A DNA stretch of 10,835 nt from Phoronis pallida. Lineage: Eukaryota; Phoronida; Phoronidae. The stretch spans positions 1 to 10,835 of the forward strand of contig JAOXYC010224572.1 of assembly GCA_028565715.1 (NCBI GenBank). The letters run 5' to 3'. Below the pieces are notes generated by a model that was not told the DNA's origin, ran no database searches, and saw only the letters and a program-made list of their open reading frames with translations. This document shows, piece by piece, positions 7,505 to 10,835 of the stretch (the first letter of the stretch is position 1; each line of letters starts with the position of its first letter). A program made the position numbers and the translations under genes.

Positions 7505-10500
7505 CTGAAATAAAAATTCTTCATTTATTCTCAAGATTCAAAGAAAATGAACACCTCACAAATGATACTTCAAGTCAAATCTGCATCAATAAATCCAAAT
7601 TGAATCTTGTCATACACAATTTGGAATTCATTTTTTTGATTCTATGCGTAGATCACTTTCAAATCAAAATTAATTTTGTTTTATTGATAACTCTTTATTT
7701 TGAACTATTCACGATTAAAAAAAATTGTGAAGTGTGTAAATGTAGTTGTGTTTCATTTCCACCAAAACAGAGCACAGATGAAATCATGAAAAAAATGGCA
7801 TTACAAAAATCAATTTTAACGCTTACTTTTCCATCCTGAGCTGTACATGTCAATGCCTGTGTTGAGAAGCCACAATCAATACCAAGCCTGTGTAACAACA
7901 GTGCAGCACTCTCCTTGGGTTTATACTGTATAGTTTTATCACTCTCCTTATTTTGCATAGTTCTTAGGTTGAGCAAATGTACTTCACAGGGGAGGTCAGA
8001 GGTCAACCCTTTGAACACTGGGATAAGGGAGGAGGTTGCTTCACTGTTTGAGCTTTTTGGGAGCACATGTATTTTGTGGACGAGTTGTAATGAGAGGGTG
8101 TGAGCTAGTAATGAGGGGTAGCCAGAAGGCTGGGTCGGTGATGCCTGAAAATAAAATAAAGTTATCTATTATCTTTAAGTCCACATGGAAGAGAAGTGAT
8201 ATGTTACTGGCTGACTGAAATCAGGTGTTGTTGAAAACGTCAGACTGAAACAAACACAAGTTTGGTTATTCCGCTCTTTAAAAAATATTTTGGGATAGTA
8301 CAAAAAGATTTAATGATGAATATATCTGCCAGTAACTAGTCTCTCCCAGAGCCTCTCTCGTAGGAGGGTCTGTTCTCCACAAAAATTTGGAATATGTAAT
8401 TAATACTGGTGGCGTCACTTCTCTGCCAGCCACGACAATTACAGTCGCCTACTCTTGGCAAAAAAACGAGAGACCTCCTAACTTCAATCACAGTTAAAAA
8501 AGAAATGTGTGATTTTACCACAAGAATGCTCAATTTCTAATGGTGTTTTACAAACAAGGATTTGGCTGTATTAATTATGCATTATTTTTTACAAACTTAT
8601 TTGAGAATAAACCATAATAACGAAATATCACCATTATCATAATTTTATCATTGTTCAAATACAGGTCACCTACTTTTTTATTCTGGCTTCTCTTCTCTAC
8701 AAGTAACCGGAACTGGTTAGGTGTACGTTTGTTATCCTTAACCCCTTGTATAAGACCACGATTGTCATCCTGAGCTAATGTGCGGTCCATCATCACCTCT
8801 ATCCAACCTTGGAAAATGAAAAATTATCTGGATTAAGGTGACCATAAACCTATATACTCCCTTTTGGGGGTACCCATAAGTATAATTCTGAACACTTTCC
8901 TGGGGTACGTTACTGTCTAAATCCTTCTAATAACCCAAATAGAGAAATAAAATTAACTTAACCAAGACATAAATATTACCATTTCTCATTACTAAATCTC
9001 ACCTGTCTGTAAGGAAGAGACACCTAGTGACTGGCGAGTGAGTATACTAAATCGTCGAGTGTTTTCTTGTATATAGGCCATGGATGGCATTGGGTAGACA
9101 TTAGCTTGCAGGGGGAGTTTAGCCAAGGTCCGCCTTCTTTGGATCTGTACAAATGAATTATTAATTTCACTGTTGAGCTTTCAACCAATTTTGAGGGCTT
9201 TCAATAATTAACAAATTAATTTATTTCATAGACATTTTATTACAGGCATAAATTTGTGCTTGGAACTAAAATAAATTGCTAAAATTGCATTTTGATGCAC
9301 CTGAAGTTGAACGATGGGATGGAATCCTGCGAAACATTCTGTAGATAGTAAAACCTTTTCCTCCAAAATCTTTATTGTATACAGTACATATTTTACTTAC
9401 CTGAAACCCATTCAGATCAGTGAAAAACTCATTTTCATTCTTAATGTTTGTCTTGAAACGCATTCCAAGCTCAAAGTTGCTCTTTCCCCTGATGTCAACA
9501 ATGTTGAATATTTCTAGTGCAAGTGAGTCAATCCCTGAAATAATAAAAAATACAATCTATCTGTTAATTCTACAGCATTTATGGACATATTAACATACAA
9601 TTACAAAACCTTTACCTGTCTTAAGTATGTCGTCACCTCGAAGAAGTCGTCATTCTTTTCTATTCTAGTCCCGAATACATTTAATGTTATCTAGTATCTA
9701 GCATTGTTCAGAAGGTGAGAAGTTAGTTGGCTTGTAATTGACATAAAAACTTAAGAATTTTGTTCATTAAGATCAAATTTAATTGTCCTAGACGTATAAA
9801 AGACGGCATTACCTGTGAAGATGAATTCCATACCATACTAACCTGTTGTCTTTGGAAGCCTGACAATATGTTCAACATTGGGAACAAATACATGCACTTC
9901 AGCCAACAGTGGTCCATCTATAACTCTAGTGAAGGGAGCCGACACTTGATGAACCTTAACAGAAATATAATGAATAATTAACACAAAAAGTCAATGGTAG
10001 TTAGAATTTATAATTCTATTCACTGGACTCACCCGACAGTGAATAGAATTATAAATTCTAACTATCATTGACTGTCTACCTGGATGAATCATAATCTTCA
10101 TCATATTAACACAAAAAGTGTTTTATTACCCAGCTATGTAAAATTTGTTCTAATTTGTCCAATTCCATCCTGTAAGACAACACGGTAACTGGCTTGATAT
10201 GAAATATATCATAGCATCTACGTATTGTTTAACAGCCGAGGGTAGTTTTGACAAGAAATTTATTCATAAGAATGAAACTTGTTCTCAGTTTCAACTTATT
10301 TATCATATTAAAGTAACAGTGGCTATGCTACAATGAGAATTCTATTAATAACATAGCCTACTGATTTAGAGCGTGAATCTCTTTAGGGGGGGTTCAGTGG
10401 GCAGGTTAATATCTTAACATAGCTTACAATACAACAATGGACCATTTTTAAAAAAAGCCTGAATACAACATATTAATTAAACATGTTTTCAGAGCATTTC

Positions 10501-10659
10501 CTGTGAAAATAACATTGATTTTCCATTATACCCAGTTCTCACCTTAGCAGGCCCATCAGGAAGAAAGAGATAAGCACCACTCTTGTCTTTACCACCACGA
10601 GTTCCATATGTGAAAAACTCCACTGCCAAATCTGTCTTGATACCATCTTGTGTAATTGC
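7352..10659 (-). CDS. MAN2A: Golgi alpha-mannosidase II (GH38), C-terminal seven exons, 5' part outside window
   Basis: This type II Golgi enzyme removes the two outer mannoses from GlcNAc-Man5 N-glycans, the committed step toward complex glycans. Exons in transcript order are 10659-10543, 9954-9843, 9534-9401, 9144-9003, 8807-8674, 8144-7827 and 7504-7352, giving 369 residues and a TAA stop. The human MAN2A proteins are about 1,150 residues, so this is roughly the last third: the beta-rich GH38 C-terminal domains. Family motifs seen (local numbering): [12 protein letters not shown] (about 25-36), FFTDLNGFQ (113-121), [11 protein letters not shown] (about 130-140), QSLGVSSL (about 159-166), [16 protein letters not shown] (175-190), [12 protein letters not shown] (about 264-275) and a VNSYKLTL end. 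The Tyr of SGAY and the Arg of DDNRG match pocket residues remembered as Tyr727 and Arg876 of the fly enzyme. The catalytic Asp lies off-window. The lysosomal MAN2B family lacks this C-terminal pattern. MAN2A1 and MAN2A2 cannot be told apart here. Confidence 0.95.
7505..7826 (-). other. MAN2A intron, exons f-g
   Basis: Bounded by GTAAGC and TTATTTCAG. An open plus-strand frame crosses it but stays unassigned; the DNA is AT-rich and shows nothing else. Confidence 0.85.
7827..8144 (-). CDS. MAN2A: MAN2A exon f (local residues 214-319)
   Basis: Acceptor ATTTTCAG|GCA and donor AAA|GTAAGC, both phase 0; 318 bases equal 106 codons, the largest exon in the window. Conserved blocks are [41 protein letters not shown] and LTCTAQDGK. 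The region around [15 protein letters not shown] is a variable linker in the family. Confidence 0.94.
8145..8673 (-). other. MAN2A intron, exons e-f
   Basis: Bounded by GTAGGT and ATTTTCAG. A somewhat GC-richer patch at about 8340-8490 stands out from its surroundings but has no clear coding pattern or repeat structure. Confidence 0.85.
8674..8807 (-). CDS. MAN2A: MAN2A exon e (local residues 169-213)
   Basis: Acceptor TTTTCCAAG|GT (completes a Gly codon) and donor AAA|GTAGGT (phase 0). It encodes [35 protein letters not shown] and VEKRSQNKK. The DDNRGL block is a hallmark of Golgi alpha-mannosidase II, and its Arg (local 185) is thought to help shape the substrate pocket. Confidence 0.94.
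9003..9144 (-). CDS. MAN2A: MAN2A exon d (local residues 122-169)
   Basis: Acceptor TTGTACAG|ATC (phase 0) and donor G|GTGAGA (phase 1). It encodes [35 protein letters not shown] and [12 protein letters not shown]. It has no stop-free ATG frame of its own and was recovered from the protein pattern: human has [18 protein letters not shown] and [12 protein letters not shown] at this place. Confidence 0.94.
9401..9534 (-). CDS. MAN2A: MAN2A exon c (local residues 77-121)
   Basis: Acceptor ATTTCAG|GG (completes a Gly codon) and donor CAG|GTAAGT, a consensus site. It encodes [34 protein letters not shown] and [10 protein letters not shown]. The NIVDIR and RFYTDLNGYQ counterparts are well conserved in vertebrate MAN2A proteins. 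Confidence 0.94.
9535..9842 (-). other. MAN2A intron, exons b-c
   Basis: Bounded by GTTAGT and ATTTCAG. Nothing of note inside. Confidence 0.85.
9843..9954 (-). CDS. MAN2A: MAN2A exon b (local residues 40-77)
   Basis: Acceptor CTGTTAAG|GTT (phase 0) and donor G|GTTAGT (phase 1). It encodes [20 protein letters not shown], then [17 protein letters not shown]. It aligns with the human stretch that runs from PFVRVTHG to HRVRLYH. The acceptor uses AAG rather than CAG. A frame stop directly after the donor rules out read-through. This is one of the least conserved blocks of the gene. Confidence 0.88.
9955..10542 (-). other. MAN2A intron, exons a-b
   Basis: Bounded by GTGAGA and GTTAAG. It contains the 36-base-arm hairpin at 9990-10072 and the flanking 14-base direct repeats. 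The rest is AT-rich and featureless. Confidence 0.85.
9990..10072. repeat. Near-perfect intronic hairpin, 36-base arms with an 11-base loop
   Basis: Arms 9990-10025 and 10037-10072 differ at one base and enclose the loop GACTCACCCGA. The hairpin lies in the MAN2A intron between exons a and b, 36 bases upstream of the exon b acceptor. The 14-mer ATTAACACAAAAAG occurs exactly on the left (9977-9990) and again 32 bases past the right arm (10105-10118). Confidence 0.8.
10543..10659 (-). CDS. MAN2A: MAN2A exon a (local residues 1-39)
   Basis: Acceptor TAAAACAG|GCA and donor AAG|GTGAGA, phase 0 at both ends; 117 bases equal 39 codons. It encodes [20 protein letters not shown] followed by [19 protein letters not shown]. 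The [10 protein letters not shown] block is the most diagnostic signature of the Golgi class II enzymes in this window. Confidence 0.94.
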
Positions 10660-10835
10660 CTGTTTTAGAATAAAAAACAAAATATCACAAATAATGTATG
10701 GTTTCAGTGCAAAGCTTGTTCATATGACTGATTCAAGATAAAGTGATTCTTACAACGCATGCATTACAGGCTAAACAGCATACATTCCGACCCCCTAATG
10801 GGGTACCTATTTGTCGATCGCTTGTAAATCAATTT

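Noticed and set aside
7498-7839. 113-residue plus-strand open frame
   Set aside because: It lies antisense to MAN2A intron f-g and the end of exon f; composition is AT-driven and no domain is seen.
1-10835. CRISPR array, operon, prophage or other prokaryotic system
   Set aside because: The window is intron-bearing animal DNA, with no regularly spaced repeats and no ribosome-binding-site-linked gene runs.

Overview
This is a stretch of animal nuclear DNA. It is AT-rich and has short exons separated by GT-AG introns, with no bacterial-style gene packing. Two protein genes can be read with confidence, both on the minus strand and both cut by a window edge. The proteins are clearly animal-like but diverged from vertebrate versions. 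That divergence, together with repeated copies of the palindrome GTAGGCCTAC, suggests a marine invertebrate, perhaps an echinoderm or another invertebrate deuterostome. This taxonomic guess is an inference and is weak.

Layout from left to right: (1) 53-2166, the first five recognisable coding exons of a betaine-homocysteine S-methyltransferase (BHMT) gene. Transcription runs right to left, so the 3' exons, including the last two zinc cysteines, lie beyond base 1. (2) 2169-4241, upstream DNA with a pair of diverged direct repeats, three copies of the GTAGGCCTAC palindrome, and one exon-like island (3340-3471) that could be a BHMT 5' exon. (3) 4242-4603, an inverted-repeat element with 91-base arms that looks like a MITE. 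(4) 4604-7351, a long A/T-rich, gene-free stretch. It holds a second long hairpin (5202-5410), a possible small MITE remnant (6661-6787) and a tRNA-like sequence (7032-7104); part of it may be the 3' UTR of the next gene. (5) 7352-10659, the last seven coding exons of a Golgi alpha-mannosidase II (MAN2A1/MAN2A2 type, glycoside hydrolase family 38). The catalytic N-terminal half lies beyond the right edge. One of its introns holds a near-perfect 36-base-arm hairpin (9990-10072).

The exons were rebuilt by hand. Every junction listed has a GT donor and an AG acceptor, the phases agree, and exon lengths match codon counts. The two genes are head-to-tail neighbours but act in unrelated pathways (methionine/betaine metabolism in the cytosol, N-glycan trimming in the Golgi), so nothing suggests a shared function. 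I found no new multi-gene system. The points most worth a second look are the aromatic substitutions in the BHMT betaine pocket, the possible alternative BHMT N-terminus, and the three independent inverted repeats.
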